From positions 12,686 to 76,685 of the forward strand of contig DAOUJJ010000013.1 of the NCBI GenBank assembly GCA_034422835.1: 64,000 nt of DNA, written 5' to 3'. The notes beneath the pieces are model-generated. The model had not been told where the DNA came from. It saw only the letters and a program-made list of their open reading frames with translations, and searched no databases. Below, piece by piece: positions 24,982 to 34,415 of this stretch. Numbering within the stretch: the first letter of the stretch is position 1; every line of letters starts with the position of its first letter. Origin of the DNA: VXMO01 sp034422835 (lineage in GTDB: Bacteria > Chloroflexota > Dehalococcoidia > UBA6926). The position numbers were made by a program, and so were the translations under genes.

Positions 24982-26700
24982 ATGGCAAAGTACGTCTTTG
25001 TGACCGGCGGCGTCGTTAGTTCCATCGGGAAGGGCATCACCGCCGCCGCCATCGGTCGGCTCTTCACAAGCCGCGGCATCAGGGTCGCAGTTCAGAAGCT
25101 CGATCCGTATCTGAACGTCGACCCCGGCACCATGTCCCCCTATCAGCACGGCGAGGTCTTCGTCACGCGTGACGGCGCAGAGACTGATCTTGACCTCGGC
25201 CACTATGAGAGATTCGTCGATACGGAAATGACACGCTCATCCAGCGTCACCGCCGGCCAGGTCTACTCCTCCGTCCTCTCCCGGGAGCGGCGCGGCGACT
25301 TTCTCGGCGGCACCATCCAGGTCGTTCCGCACGTCACCAACTCCATCAAGAACCGCATGCGACAGATCGCGGACGAGACCAAGGCGGAGGTCATCATCAT
25401 CGAAGTCGGCGGCACCGTTGGCGACATTGAGGGCCAGCCGTTCCTTGAGGCCATCCGCCAGGTTCGCAACGAGGTGGGACGCGCCGATGCCATCTTCGTC
25501 CACGTCACCTATCTCCCTTATCTCCACGCCACCGGAGAACTCAAGACCAAGCCCACGCAGCACTCCGTTCGTGAGCTTGGCCGCAGCGCCGGCATCGCAC
25601 CTGACGTCATCATCGCCCGCAGCGAGGTTGAGGCCGATCAGGACACAATCGAGAAGATCGCCCTGTTCTGCGACGTTGAGCCGCAGGCGGTGATTCCCCT
25701 CTCCACCGTGGACACCATCTATCGCGTCCCCCTCCTCCTTGAAGAGCGCGGCCTCGGCGGCTACCTCCTTAATAGGATGCAGCTCGCGGAGTATGCCGAG
25801 AAAGAGCCGCAGCTCGATGACTGGCGTGGTCTCGTGCATCGCTTTGAAGAGCCCAAGCCCCCCCTCACCGTCGCCATCGTCGGCAAGTACGTCGAACTGC
25901 GTGACGCCTACCTTTCTGTTAAAGAGGCCCTCACACACTCCGGCCTTGAGATCGGCGTCGACATAGACATCGACTGGATCTCCGCCGAGGGGCTGGAGGA
26001 GGACGGCTGGGAGGCGCAGCTGGAACGCGCGCACGGCATCGTCGTCCCCGGCGGCTTTGGCGAGCGCGGCATCGAGGGCATGATTCGCGCCGCCTCCTAC
26101 GCCCGTGAACAGCGCGTCCCGTATCTTGGCCTCTGTCTCGGCATGCAGATCATGGTCATTGAATTCGCGCGAAACGTCGCCGGCCTCGCTGGCGCAAACT
26201 CCACCGAGTTTGACGTCGCAACCCGCCACCCCGTCATCCACATCATGGAAGACCAGGAGCGCGTACGCGCCAAGGGCGGCACCATGCGTCTCGGCTCATA
26301 TCTCTGCCACCTCACCCCCGGCACCAACGCCGCACGCGCATACGGCAACCCCGAGACCATCGTTGAGCGCCACCGCCACCGCTTTGAATTCAACAACGCC
26401 TACCGCTCCTCCTTTAATGAGGCCGGCCTCATCGTCAGTGGCGCATATCGTGAGCTCGATCTCGTTGAGATCTCTGAGATCCGCGACCATCCCTTCATGC
26501 TTGGCACGCAATTCCACCCCGAGTTCAGGTCGCGCCCCACCAACGCCCACCCCCTCTTCCGTGAGTTCGTCTCCGTCGCCGCCAGCATCCTCCGTGAGGG
26601 CGAACAACCGCCGCTCATCGTCGCCCAGGACGGACTCGCGCATCCCGCCCAACGATTTGACCCCACCCCCAACACCGCAGCCTCCCGTACATCCGCCTGA
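24982..26700 (+). CDS. pyrG: CTP synthase
   Basis: Amidates UTP to CTP with glutamine-derived ammonia. A 572-residue full-length enzyme. Synthetase domain: KYVFVTGGVVSSIGKGITAAAIGRL, KLDPYLNVDPGTMSPYQHGEVF, GAETDLDLGHYERF, EVGGTVGDIEGQPFLEA. Class I amidotransferase domain: VVPGGFGERGIEGMI, PYLGLCLGMQIMVIEFARN (nucleophile Cys) and GTQFHPEFRSRP (His-Glu). The 40-residue Pro/Ala-rich tail after the domain is not conserved. Followed by rho after 94 bp. Confidence 0.97.
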   Translation: MAKYVFVTGGVVSSIGKGITAAAIGRLFTSRGIRVAVQKLDPYLNVDPGTMSPYQHGEVFVTRDGAETDLDLGHYERFVDTEMTRSSSVTAGQVYSSVLSRERRGDFLGGTIQVVPHVTNSIKNRMRQIADETKAEVIIIEVGGTVGDIEGQPFLEAIRQVRNEVGRADAIFVHVTYLPYLHATGELKTKPTQHSVRELGRSAGIAPDVIIARSEVEADQDTIEKIALFCDVEPQAVIPLSTVDTIYRVPLLLEERGLGGYLLNRMQLAEYAEKEPQLDDWRGLVHRFEEPKPPLTVAIVGKYVELRDAYLSVKEALTHSGLEIGVDIDIDWISAEGLEEDGWEAQLERAHGIVVPGGFGERGIEGMIRAASYAREQRVPYLGLCLGMQIMVIEFARNVAGLAGANSTEFDVATRHPVIHIMEDQERVRAKGGTMRLGSYLCHLTPGTNAARAYGNPETIVERHRHRFEFNNAYRSSFNEAGLIVSGAYRELDLVEISEIRDHPFMLGTQFHPEFRSRPTNAHPLFREFVSVAASILREGEQPPLIVAQDGLAHPAQRFDPTPNTAASRTSA

Positions 26701-26794
26701 CAAACAAACAGTCCTTTCCTTAAATAGAGAAAAAGCAAACACACACAGACAAACGCACGGGCATCCTCTCATCGCCCGCAGCAAAGGAGACATC

Positions 26795-28582
26795 GTGGAC
26801 ACCACAGACACCCCCAACACCGACGAGCCGCAGCGCCCCGTCACCCGGCGCGGCATCGCCCGCCCCCCTCGCACCCGACGCACAACGGCATCCGCTGCAA
26901 CCGAAACCCCTCCTGAGGAAACTACTGCCGAGGAGGCCGTGGCCGACAACGGCGCAGCCCTCGTCGAAACCCCCACCGAAAACGGCGCATCCGCCCCCAC
27001 TGAGGAATCCCCTTATTCCGGCGAAAGCCGGAATCCATCGGGTACCCCCTCCATCACCGCCGGCCTACCACCCGCCACCAACACCACCACTGAAATCATC
27101 GATGACATCGAAGACGAAGCGCCGGTCGGCCCACCCCGCCGCGCCCCTCGCCAACGCCCCGCCAACGGTGCAGGGCGGCAGCGGCGCGAACGCCCGGACC
27201 GCGGCGACCGCCCACAGCGCCCCCGCCCGCCCGCCAACGCTGCCGCTGACGGCGCCGATTCTGACTCCCAACCGCGTGAACCCCGCGTCGTTGATCTGCC
27301 GGAGCCCCTTCACCACGTCACCATCCCACAGCTTGAGGCCCTTGATCGTGACGAGGCCGCCCGCCTTGCGGAGTTCCTCAACATGCCCCCCGGCGCAGCC
27401 CTCCGCCGTGACGAGATGGTCCATCGCGCCATCCAGCAGCTCGGTGAGCGCGGCGGCACAATCTCCGCCAGCGGCATCCTTGAGATCACCAACGACGGCT
27501 ACGGTTTCATCCGCCACCGCACACTCCGCCACAACATCAACGATGTGTACGTCGCCCAGTCGCAGATCCGCCGCTTCAGCCTCCGCACCGGCGATTGGGT
27601 CACCGGCCTCGTCCGCTCTCCCAAGAGCGGCGAGAAATACTACGGCCTCCTCCGCGTTGACACCGTCACCGGCCAGGAACCCGAGATCTCCCGCCGCCGC
27701 CCCGTCTTTGACCAGCTCACCGCCCTCTTCCCCGATCGACTCTACGATCTTGAGACGAATCAGAAGGCCGTCGCCGCCCGCCTCCTCAATCTCATCGCCC
27801 CCATCGGCTTTGGGCAGCGCGCGTTGATCGTCTCCCCCCCCAAGGCCGGCAAGACCATCCTCCTCCACCAGATCGCGGACGCCATCGCCTCCCAATACCC
27901 CTCAACACACATCATGGCCGCTCTCATCGGCGAGCGGCCCGAGGAGGTCACCGATTGGGAGCGCACCGTTAAAGGAGCGGAGGTCATGGCATCCACCTTT
28001 GACGAGCCCGTTGAAGAGCACACCCGCGTCGCGGAGCTCGTTCTCGCGCGCGCCAAGCGGCTCGTCGAGGCCGGGCAGGATGTCGTCATCCTTCTCGATT
28101 CCATCACCCGCCTCGCCCGCGCCTACAACATCGCCGCCCCATCCAGCGGACGCACCCTCTCCGGCGGCATGGACCCCGTCGCGCTGTATCCCCCCAAGCA
28201 CTTCTTCGGCGCAGCCCGCAACACCGAGGAATCCGGCACCCTCACCATCGTCGCCACTTGCCTGGTTGACACCGGATCGCGGCTTGATGATGTCATCTAC
28301 GAAGAGTTCAAGGGCACCGGCAACATGGAAGTCCACCTGGACCGCAAACTCGCCGAGCGCCGCATCTACCCCGCCATAGACGTCCTCAAGTCCGGCACCC
28401 GCCGTGACGAGCGGCTCTACGACAACAAGACCTACCGCGGCATCGTCACGCTCAGGCGCATGATGGCCATGCTCTCCAACTCCAACCTGGACGCATCCGA
28501 CGCCACAGAGCGCATCCTCGATCGCATCAGCAAAACCAAGACCAACGCCGAATTCATAGCCACCCTCTCCCGCGAAATCTAA
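26795..28582 (+). CDS. rho: Transcription termination factor Rho with long low-complexity N-terminal region
   Basis: Hexameric RNA-dependent ATPase that ends transcription. The 595-residue protein begins at GTG 26795 behind AAAGGAG. Residues 1 to about 165 are acidic, then Arg/Pro-rich and probably disordered, as in other high-GC Rho proteins; within them a type B dispersed repeat (27013-27036) is translated as PYSGESRNPS. The conserved part has the RNA-binding domain (SGILEITNDGYGFIRH, YVAQSQIRRFSLRTGD), Walker A PPKAGKT (Lys353), ALIGERPEEVTDW, VVILLDSITRLARAYN and the R-loop/Q-loop ALYPPKHFFGAARN. The frame is open further upstream, but over pyrG that is a shadow. Confidence 0.96.
   Translation: MDTTDTPNTDEPQRPVTRRGIARPPRTRRTTASAATETPPEETTAEEAVADNGAALVETPTENGASAPTEESPYSGESRNPSGTPSITAGLPPATNTTTEIIDDIEDEAPVGPPRRAPRQRPANGAGRQRRERPDRGDRPQRPRPPANAAADGADSDSQPREPRVVDLPEPLHHVTIPQLEALDRDEAARLAEFLNMPPGAALRRDEMVHRAIQQLGERGGTISASGILEITNDGYGFIRHRTLRHNINDVYVAQSQIRRFSLRTGDWVTGLVRSPKSGEKYYGLLRVDTVTGQEPEISRRRPVFDQLTALFPDRLYDLETNQKAVAARLLNLIAPIGFGQRALIVSPPKAGKTILLHQIADAIASQYPSTHIMAALIGERPEEVTDWERTVKGAEVMASTFDEPVEEHTRVAELVLARAKRLVEAGQDVVILLDSITRLARAYNIAAPSSGRTLSGGMDPVALYPPKHFFGAARNTEESGTLTIVATCLVDTGSRLDDVIYEEFKGTGNMEVHLDRKLAERRIYPAIDVLKSGTRRDERLYDNKTYRGIVTLRRMMAMLSNSNLDASDATERILDRISKTKTNAEFIATLSREI
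27013..27036. repeat. Dispersed repeat, type B, in frame inside rho
   Basis: TTATTCCGGCGAAAGCCGGA-type unit ending AATCC, within the disordered N-terminal coding region; the reading frame stays open. Confidence 0.85.
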
Positions 28583-28591
28583 CCCCCACAC

Positions 28592-28795
28592 GTGGCCAGG
28601 AAATACAGAGACGCCATTCGCCTCATCCAGCAGGACGGCTGGTATTATTCGTACAGCACCGGCGGGCATGACCACTACCGCCATGCCGTCAAACGCGGCA
28701 AGGTGACCGTTGACGGACGTCCCGGCGAAGACATCCGCCGAAAGCGTTGGGCATATATCATGAGGCAGGCAGGACTCAGGGAGCGATACTCATGA
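28592..28795 (+). CDS. hicA: HicA-family toxin (mRNA interferase)
   Basis: A 67-residue dsRBD-like toxin: KYRDAIRLIQQDGWYYSYSTGGHDHYRHAVKRGKVTVDG has the G-x-S/G-H-x-x-Y/F motif with the catalytic His, followed by RKRWAYIMRQAGL. The start is GTG 28592, nine bases behind rho; no strong ribosome-binding site, so translation may depend on rho coupling. The stop overlaps the hicB start (ATGA). Confidence 0.85.
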   Translation: MARKYRDAIRLIQQDGWYYSYSTGGHDHYRHAVKRGKVTVDGRPGEDIRRKRWAYIMRQAGLRERYS

Positions 28796-29139
28796 AACTC
28801 ACATACGCCATCATCATGGTCGAGGGATCCAACAACTGGGACGGCTACACCCCGGACATTCTCAACATGTTCACCGCCGGTGACGACATCGAAGATATGC
28901 GCAATCGGCTTCGCAACGGCATCAAGGCCTACGTCGAAGACTGCGCTGAGCGCGATGAACCCATCCCATGGCCCACGATAACCACCGTCGAAGAGGCCCT
29001 CGAATATGAGGCCAAAACCGACGCCGAATACGCCGCCGAATACCCCGATGACCCCACCGACGAAGAAGAGGGCTGGTCTCCCCCCATCGCAGAAATGATC
29101 GAAATCGAAGTCAACCTCCCCCAAACCGCCACCCCGTAA
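28792..29139 (+). CDS. hicB: HicB-family antitoxin
   Basis: A 115-residue partner of HicA: MKLTYAIIMVEGSNNWDGYTPDI...MFTAGDDIEDMRNRLRNGIKAYVED, the RNase H-like HicB fold with the G-Y-x-P-D element, and an acidic tail. No clear DNA-binding domain follows, so the pair may be regulated through another element. ATG 28792 is used because it overlaps the hicA stop; an earlier in-frame ATG lies inside hicA. Confidence 0.82.
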   Translation: MKLTYAIIMVEGSNNWDGYTPDILNMFTAGDDIEDMRNRLRNGIKAYVEDCAERDEPIPWPTITTVEEALEYEAKTDAEYAAEYPDDPTDEEEGWSPPIAEMIEIEVNLPQTATP

Positions 29140-29193
29140 CCCCCCCCCTGGTAAACTGGACACCACCGCGAAACGTCCCCAACAGGAGGACCC

Positions 29194-29409
29194 ATGGCAA
29201 GCCAGGCAATCACCGAATCCCACCTCGATGTACGACTCGATGGCCTCCGCCAAGAGATGAACGCCATGAAGTACGAAGTCAAGACGGACATCGCCCACGC
29301 CGAGACCCGCATAACCAAATGGATCATCGGCACCATGCTTTTTGCCGGACTTGGCTCCGCCGCCATCGCCGCATCAATCACCTTCGGCGCCATCCAACTC
29401 CTTGATTAA
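29194..29409 (+). CDS. Small coiled-coil protein with one C-terminal TM helix
   Basis: A 71-residue protein; residues 8-45 are helical and charged (SHLDVRLDGLRQEMNAMKYEVKTDIAHAETR), then one membrane helix (IIGTMLFAGLGSAAIAASITFGAI). AGGAGG stands before the ATG. It resembles the protein at 34183-34410 in plan and the short DUF1640/CCDC90-like coiled-coil membrane proteins. Function not known. Confidence 0.65.
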   Translation: MASQAITESHLDVRLDGLRQEMNAMKYEVKTDIAHAETRITKWIIGTMLFAGLGSAAIAASITFGAIQLLD

Positions 29410-29932
29410 CCCCCCATATCCACCCCCCTCTCCTTTAACCCCTACATATGCCCCCCGCGCCCCCGCCGCCTCATCAAACCCAGTCCTAAACCCGATTCGA
29501 TATTCCCTACCTGATCCAAGCCAAACGACTATTGACAACACTTGCAAATCTCCCCTAAACTCACGGTCAGTGACTACGCCTAGATGCAGGCGTGGGGCTT
29601 TCCGCGTATTGCATGCACACTCGCGGCAAGCCCCGCTGTAACAAAGCGCAGTCGGGATAAAGCGAGCGGATAACGGAGAGCGCGCGGCTCTCCACAGTTA
29701 TGGAGACCAACCGGACAAGCAAGCGCGGGAAAGTCAGCACACCCTGCCGATCCAACAACCCTCACTCCGGCAGGCGCCCCTGACTCCCACACACGGGGAG
29801 GAGCAGATGCACTCACAAGAACCCTGGCAGTCGCGAAGCCCCACGGGCAGCGTGAATAAATCTTTGATTTCATCTACACTTGGAAAGACGGGACGCAAAG
29901 GTCCACATCACAGTTACGGAAGGGGGCTTCCT
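29410..29932 (+). other. Intergenic region holding promoter and long structured leader of the surface-protein gene
   Basis: A 523-bp gap. 29410-29530 shows only C-rich sequence. From 29532 it holds a promoter, then about 365 bases with several stable inverted repeats before the GTG start at 29933. No protein-like frame precedes that start. Confidence 0.7.
29532..29561 (+). promoter_or_regulatory. Promoter of the large surface-protein gene
   Basis: A perfect TTGACA (29532-29537), 18 bp, TAAACT (29556-29561). The first transcribed base should be near 29568. Confidence 0.65.
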
Positions 29933-29936
29933 GTGA
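29568..29936 (+). ncRNA. Long structured 5' leader with sequestered start site (possible cis-regulatory RNA)
   Basis: Inverted repeats in order: GGGGCTT...AAGCCCC with inner CCGCG/CGCGG (29594-29634, 15-nt loop); ATAAC-GGAGAGC...GCTCTCC-aca-GTTAT (29670-29701); CTGCCG...CGGCAG (29744-29773); GGAC...GTCC around GCAAAG (29891-29904); and TCACAG...CTGTGA (29908-29936) enclosing GGAAG-GGGG-CTTCC. The last hairpin contains both the AGGGGG ribosome-binding site and the GTG start codon. A GGGACGCAAAG string recalls the c-di-GMP-I riboswitch, but its P1b stem is not formed, so I assign no class. Confidence 0.5.
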
Positions 29937-32900
29937 AGCGCAAAGCACTAGTTATCCTGACGGTCGCGATCCTCGCGTTCGCCATGATCCCGGCCCTCGG
30001 GGCGGGCGCGGCGGTTGGCACGGTCAAGATCGTTACCCCGGATCAGCTGGCCAACCCCACGGGGAAGACCGGCTCGGCCTTTGAAAAGCTCAATGCCGCG
30101 GACTACGTCTCCGACAAGACCGGTATGGAGACTAGCTTAGAGGATGCCGGTGGCACCCTTTACGCCGTTATCGATGATAATGACGGCGTTTCCAACGCTT
30201 TGACTGACTACTACGCCTACTTCACCGATGCAAGGCCAGGCACCGCAGATGGTGGTGGTAACGCCTACAACATTGATCCGGGCACGACAACGCCATCCAC
30301 CACGAACGGCATAGTCGCTGATTGGGTTACAGATACTGTTGACCCTGTTGCCATGGGGGATCTTGTTGCCCGTACGGACGATACGGCCACCACTGACGTC
30401 AATGAGTCTGACGGCGCCGATGACCTCGAGATTGGCGATAGGAACCGGAATGGTGAGATCGACTCTGGCGACCTTCTGATTGAGATTGGGTACTTCGTGC
30501 CGCCTGTCGTAGACGATCCGGATACTACGGATAATGAGCAAGAGGACCTGCAGTTCGAAGCCGTGCGAACCGTGAATGTCGGAAACGCGTTCCAGGATGC
30601 CAGCAGAAACGGCAAGGAAGCCTTCCTTAACTTGAACACGATTCCCGCTTTCCCTGCGGCACGTGACGCTGCAGATCAGTTGGACACCACTGAGGTTGGT
30701 GCCTTGCGCATCAGGTTCGCATCTGCGGGTGTTAACGAACTCAAGTATGGCGATGATGCGGCTGTGGAACTTCGAGGCAAGAGCCGGGTGCAAGTCCGGA
30801 GTTCGTCCGGCGATCCGATTCGGATCACCGTGAGAGAGAAGAATCTTGTCGAACTCGCCAAGCAGAAAGCCGGGGTTAATCACGCAGCGCTGACTGCGAC
30901 GGACACTGACGGAAACTCCACGACCGACTCACGTGATTCCGGCGTTTTCGTCGGCATGTTTGGCGTGATTCGCAATGACTTCAAGGAAGCGATTGCAACG
31001 TGGACGCCGACTCCCACAGACTCTGCGCAGTCCGAGGAAATAACTGTGATTGCCGCAGGCGGTACACCTGCCGCCGACGAAGTTCTGCCAGTCGAAGCGG
31101 AGACTGATTCTGCAAGCGATAATTTCGAGTTGGCGATGACGGAGATCACGCTTCCGGGCGTCAACAAGGATAACGTTCTCAAGGCTAATACCACAGAAAC
31201 GCGTAACGACGATGTTACCGTAACGATCAAGGATCCAGAGCGTAATGATACGCCCGATGCTGCTGCCGACCCGCCTGTGGTTGATAAGGCAGACGCTGAC
31301 GTTGATGATGAGATAAGAGTCACTGCTGTAACTGTTGGAGATCCAGATCCGCAAACAGGTGCGGTGGTCATCACAGTGGCCACGAAGCATGGAGCCGACG
31401 CTACTACAGCCACCGATGGTGACACTCTAGAAGATGACATATTCGTCCTTACCTACACGACCACTGATCTCAATAACAACATCAACGACCTGATTGCAGC
31501 CGTTGCCGCGACAGACAAGGACGCAGATCGGGATGAGGCGTTCTACGATTTCTGCCAGGGCACAACCGAAGGCAAGGAGTGCGCCGAGAGGGACAAGTTG
31601 GAGGCGGCCCTGAAGGCTCATGTTACAAATCTGGGCCTTTCATCTGCGACCGATCTTACGGGTGATGATGCCAGCGCGCTGGTGAACTCGCTCGTCGGCG
31701 CGGAGCACGGCGATACCCTCACCGTGAGCTACGCAGATGCCGACCCCAGCAGCACGCGCACAGATACTGCTGAGGTGGACCTGAACGCCCCGACGATCGG
31801 CTCGCTTGATCCTGCAAACAACTCCTACGTCGATAACGATGACTTCTCGGTGTTCTTCAGCGTGACGGATCCGGATTCGGGCATCCCGGAGGACGCCCAT
31901 GATGCGACTGAACAGACCATCAGAGCCGGCATGGCTTACGTTGAAGAGGTAGTCACGTTTGGCGAAGGCGACGCTGATCCTGTTTCCAACTTGGCAAACG
32001 GTGACGAAGCGGTTCTCGATGTGGATGACACCATCCAGGATGGCGAGCGCTACGATCTTGAGATTGACGTGACGCAAGCCGCGGAAGCCGCCGAAGGTGA
32101 TGAGGATACCGACGCGAAGACGGTGACGGTCCGGGTCAAGATTACGGCTTATGACCTTGCCCGAAACTTCGTCACAAAGACGTACGAGTTCGTGATCGAT
32201 AACATTGATCCCGTCCTTGAGGACGCCATCACCGGATGGGGCATCTCAAGCAGCGCGACAGCACTGCGCGCCAACGGCGATGAGGGCGCATACGTCTTGG
32301 TGGAACAGCAGAGGGACAGAATTGTTCTCGTGTTCGATGACGCAATCCAGGGCGATGCCCTGCTGGAACAGAACATCCAGGTGTCCGGCACCAGCGTCTC
32401 AAGCATCGAGTGGCTCGATAACACCGGCAGCAACGTCATCAGCGTCGGCGATGCAGACATGTCAGAGACTGCCGGTGACCTTGACTTCAATGCCAAGACT
32501 CGGACAAGTGCCGATGCCCCTGATGTTGTCAGGGAGTTGGGCCTCCGGACAGAAACCAATGGTCAGGATGCGCGGCACCTCCTGTTCCTGACGCTTGAGG
32601 CTGATCTCGCTACGGATGCCCGCCCAACCATCGAGATTGATGGCGGCGACCTGACCGACCTCGCAGGAAACCTGAATAAGAGCGACCACGAGAGGCGCCC
32701 GGATGACCGCCTTGCGCCGATCTTCAAGATCAGTGTTGAGGAAGCCTTGAGCAACGACACCTTCAACGTGACGGTGGAAACCTCTGAGGACTTGAAGCGC
32801 AGGCCTACCGCGTCCATCTCCAATGGCAGAATTCTTCGCCCCATCACCCTGAAGGCAGGCACCGGAAACACGTGGGCGCTCTCCACTGACCGGAAGGGAC

Positions 32901-34054
32901 TTAACCTCGTTGCCCGTGAGGGCAGGCAGGACGGTGTCTACGAGGTCACGGTTGAGGGCAGTGACGAAATTGGCAATGAGGCAATGGCCACAAGCGGCAA
33001 GTGGGAGTTTGACACCCAAGCCAACAACGGCGTCCTGCCCAACCGTGGTGGCGTGGCCGCTGATGACGGCACCAAGGCAAAGGCTGATCTCGCCCAGAAG
33101 ATCGAGAGGAACGAAGTCGTCTTCCTGAACCTGCTCTTCACCGCTGAGACCGGTGAGTACACCGGCGACACCAAGAAGAAGGTCAACATCAGCAGCCTGA
33201 GCCTTGATACCCTGGCGGATGATGCGATTGATTCCAAGAACAAGCTCGTAGCCAGTCCCACGGTCGAGAGCACCTTGGACGTGGATGCCGGTTCGGCGCA
33301 GAGCTCGGACGGCATCAAGCACGTCATCGCCCTCGCGGACCTCGCGATTGGCAGCTACCGCCTGAACGTGGACTACGCTGACGAGGCGGGCAACACGGGC
33401 AAGTTCGGCTACGTGTTCAAGATCACCGCCCCGGCCCCCGTAGAGATCGCCGTGGTACCGGGCTGGTCCTTGGTGTCCATCCCTGGCACCCCGGTTGACT
33501 CGAGCGTCGCTGGTGTCTTCGAAGGCTCGTCGGTGACGGATGTGTGGAGCCTGGATAACGAGACCAAGCGCTGGCAGTACGCTGGCAAGGATGCGAACGG
33601 CGAATGGGTGGAAGGCACCCTGCCGCAGATCGTGGCCGGCCGCGCGTACTTCGTCCGCAGCACCACCTTCGACCCGATCAAGGTCCTGACCGAGCGGTTC
33701 AGCCCGGAGACCACGCCGTCGCAGTACGTCGTGACCAGCGGCTGGAACGGCATCGGCTACACCCCCGCGGGCAGCGAGACGGCGATCAGCGTCGACGGCT
33801 ACCTGAGTTCGCTCGGGGCCAGCGGATGGGGCATGATCCGGATGTGGAACGCGGACGCGACCCCGCCGCAGTACGAGACCTACTTCGCCAGCGGCGCGAT
33901 GACCGACGGCTTCCCGGACGGTGACGGCAACGCTGCCTGCGCAACGCCAACGTCCGATTGCGACGCTGACAACATTGCTGCTGGTGTAGCGAAGGTTGAG
34001 AAGGGCAAGGGCTACCTGCTCTTCGCGACCCGCAACGGAGTCATCGGCGGCTAA
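29933..34054 (+). CDS. Large secreted acidic surface protein, S-layer-like
   Basis: A 1373-residue exported protein. The signal peptide is MKRKALVILTVAILAFAMIP followed by ALGAGAA. The mature chain is very rich in Asp, Thr and Ala and contains Ca-binding-like loops (DRNRNGEIDSGD near residues 170-180; DGDGN near the C-terminus), and Ig-like segments such as NAPTIGSLDPANNSYVDNDD and DNIDPVLEDAITGWG. The last 200 residues are Trp/Gly-rich: VPGWSLVSIPGTPVDS, TSGWNGIGYTPAG, GWGMIRMWNADA. No sortase motif or TM anchor at the C-terminus. Composition, length, strong promoter and terminator suggest an abundant cell-surface or S-layer protein. I do not recognise a named family. GTG 29933 starts the signal peptide; an earlier in-frame ATG lies in the leader. 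Confidence 0.75.
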   Translation: MKRKALVILTVAILAFAMIPALGAGAAVGTVKIVTPDQLANPTGKTGSAFEKLNAADYVSDKTGMETSLEDAGGTLYAVIDDNDGVSNALTDYYAYFTDARPGTADGGGNAYNIDPGTTTPSTTNGIVADWVTDTVDPVAMGDLVARTDDTATTDVNESDGADDLEIGDRNRNGEIDSGDLLIEIGYFVPPVVDDPDTTDNEQEDLQFEAVRTVNVGNAFQDASRNGKEAFLNLNTIPAFPAARDAADQLDTTEVGALRIRFASAGVNELKYGDDAAVELRGKSRVQVRSSSGDPIRITVREKNLVELAKQKAGVNHAALTATDTDGNSTTDSRDSGVFVGMFGVIRNDFKEAIATWTPTPTDSAQSEEITVIAAGGTPAADEVLPVEAETDSASDNFELAMTEITLPGVNKDNVLKANTTETRNDDVTVTIKDPERNDTPDAAADPPVVDKADADVDDEIRVTAVTVGDPDPQTGAVVITVATKHGADATTATDGDTLEDDIFVLTYTTTDLNNNINDLIAAVAATDKDADRDEAFYDFCQGTTEGKECAERDKLEAALKAHVTNLGLSSATDLTGDDASALVNSLVGAEHGDTLTVSYADADPSSTRTDTAEVDLNAPTIGSLDPANNSYVDNDDFSVFFSVTDPDSGIPEDAHDATEQTIRAGMAYVEEVVTFGEGDADPVSNLANGDEAVLDVDDTIQDGERYDLEIDVTQAAEAAEGDEDTDAKTVTVRVKITAYDLARNFVTKTYEFVIDNIDPVLEDAITGWGISSSATALRANGDEGAYVLVEQQRDRIVLVFDDAIQGDALLEQNIQVSGTSVSSIEWLDNTGSNVISVGDADMSETAGDLDFNAKTRTSADAPDVVRELGLRTETNGQDARHLLFLTLEADLATDARPTIEIDGGDLTDLAGNLNKSDHERRPDDRLAPIFKISVEEALSNDTFNVTVETSEDLKRRPTASISNGRILRPITLKAGTGNTWALSTDRKGLNLVAREGRQDGVYEVTVEGSDEIGNEAMATSGKWEFDTQANNGVLPNRGGVAADDGTKAKADLAQKIERNEVVFLNLLFTAETGEYTGDTKKKVNISSLSLDTLADDAIDSKNKLVASPTVESTLDVDAGSAQSSDGIKHVIALADLAIGSYRLNVDYADEAGNTGKFGYVFKITAPAPVEIAVVPGWSLVSIPGTPVDSSVAGVFEGSSVTDVWSLDNETKRWQYAGKDANGEWVEGTLPQIVAGRAYFVRSTTFDPIKVLTERFSPETTPSQYVVTSGWNGIGYTPAGSETAISVDGYLSSLGASGWGMIRMWNADATPPQYETYFASGAMTDGFPDGDGNAACATPTSDCDADNIAAGVAKVEKGKGYLLFATRNGVIGG

Positions 34055-34122
34055 CCCAAACAGAAACCGGACAGCAACCCGCAAGGCAAGCTACAGAGCA
34101 AACTGAACGGATAGCTGAAAAA

Positions 34123-34154
34123 GAGAGGGGCGGCGCACCAGCGCCGCCCCTCTC
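34123..34154 (+). terminator. Rho-independent terminator of the surface-protein gene
   Basis: A 14-bp perfect stem GAGAGGGGCGGCGC with ACCA loop, followed by CCTTTAACCC; 69 bp after the stop. Confidence 0.8.
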
Positions 34155-34182
34155 CCTTTAACCCATCTGCTACACTGTCCCC

Positions 34183-34410
34183 ATGACAACCCAAACCCCA
34201 CCCACAGACAACGAGCGCCTCGCCCGCCTGGAAGGCATCGTCGAACAAATCGGCGAACGCCTTGATAGCCTTGAGCGTCGTTTGGATAACCTTGAGCGCA
34301 GCTTGGACAGCCTCCGCAATTTCATGTTCATGGGCTTCGGACTCTTGTGGGCCACCATGGTTGGCGGCTTCATCGCCATCTTCATTGGCATCGCCAACAT
34401 CAACACCTAA
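34183..34410 (+). CDS. Small coiled-coil protein with one C-terminal TM helix
   Basis: A 75-residue protein: a heptad-rich segment IVEQIGERLDSLERRLDNLERSLDSL (about residues 19-44) and then a membrane helix MFMGFGLLWATMVGGFIAIFIG. Organised like the protein at 29194-29409. It ends five bases before the likely TTG start of meaB, so the two may be co-transcribed. Function unknown. Confidence 0.65.
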   Translation: MTTQTPPTDNERLARLEGIVEQIGERLDSLERRLDNLERSLDSLRNFMFMGFGLLWATMVGGFIAIFIGIANINT

Positions 34411-34415
34411 CCCCT

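Noticed and set aside
25237..26241. Long minus-strand frame across pyrG
   Set aside because: Asp/Val/Gly-rich antisense shadow of a strongly conserved gene.
26105..26794. Upstream extension of the rho frame over pyrG
   Set aside because: Ser/Pro-rich nonsense translation; GTG 26795 has a strong ribosome-binding site.
29870..29935. c-di-GMP-I (GEMM) riboswitch
   Set aside because: GGGACGCAAAG and a G-rich hairpin recall the class, but the paired GAAA-capped stem needed before it does not form; kept only as an unclassified leader.
32462..34084. 540-codon minus-strand frame across the surface-protein gene
   Set aside because: Shadow of the Asp-rich coding strand; no start signals or similarity, and the sense gene has promoter and terminator.
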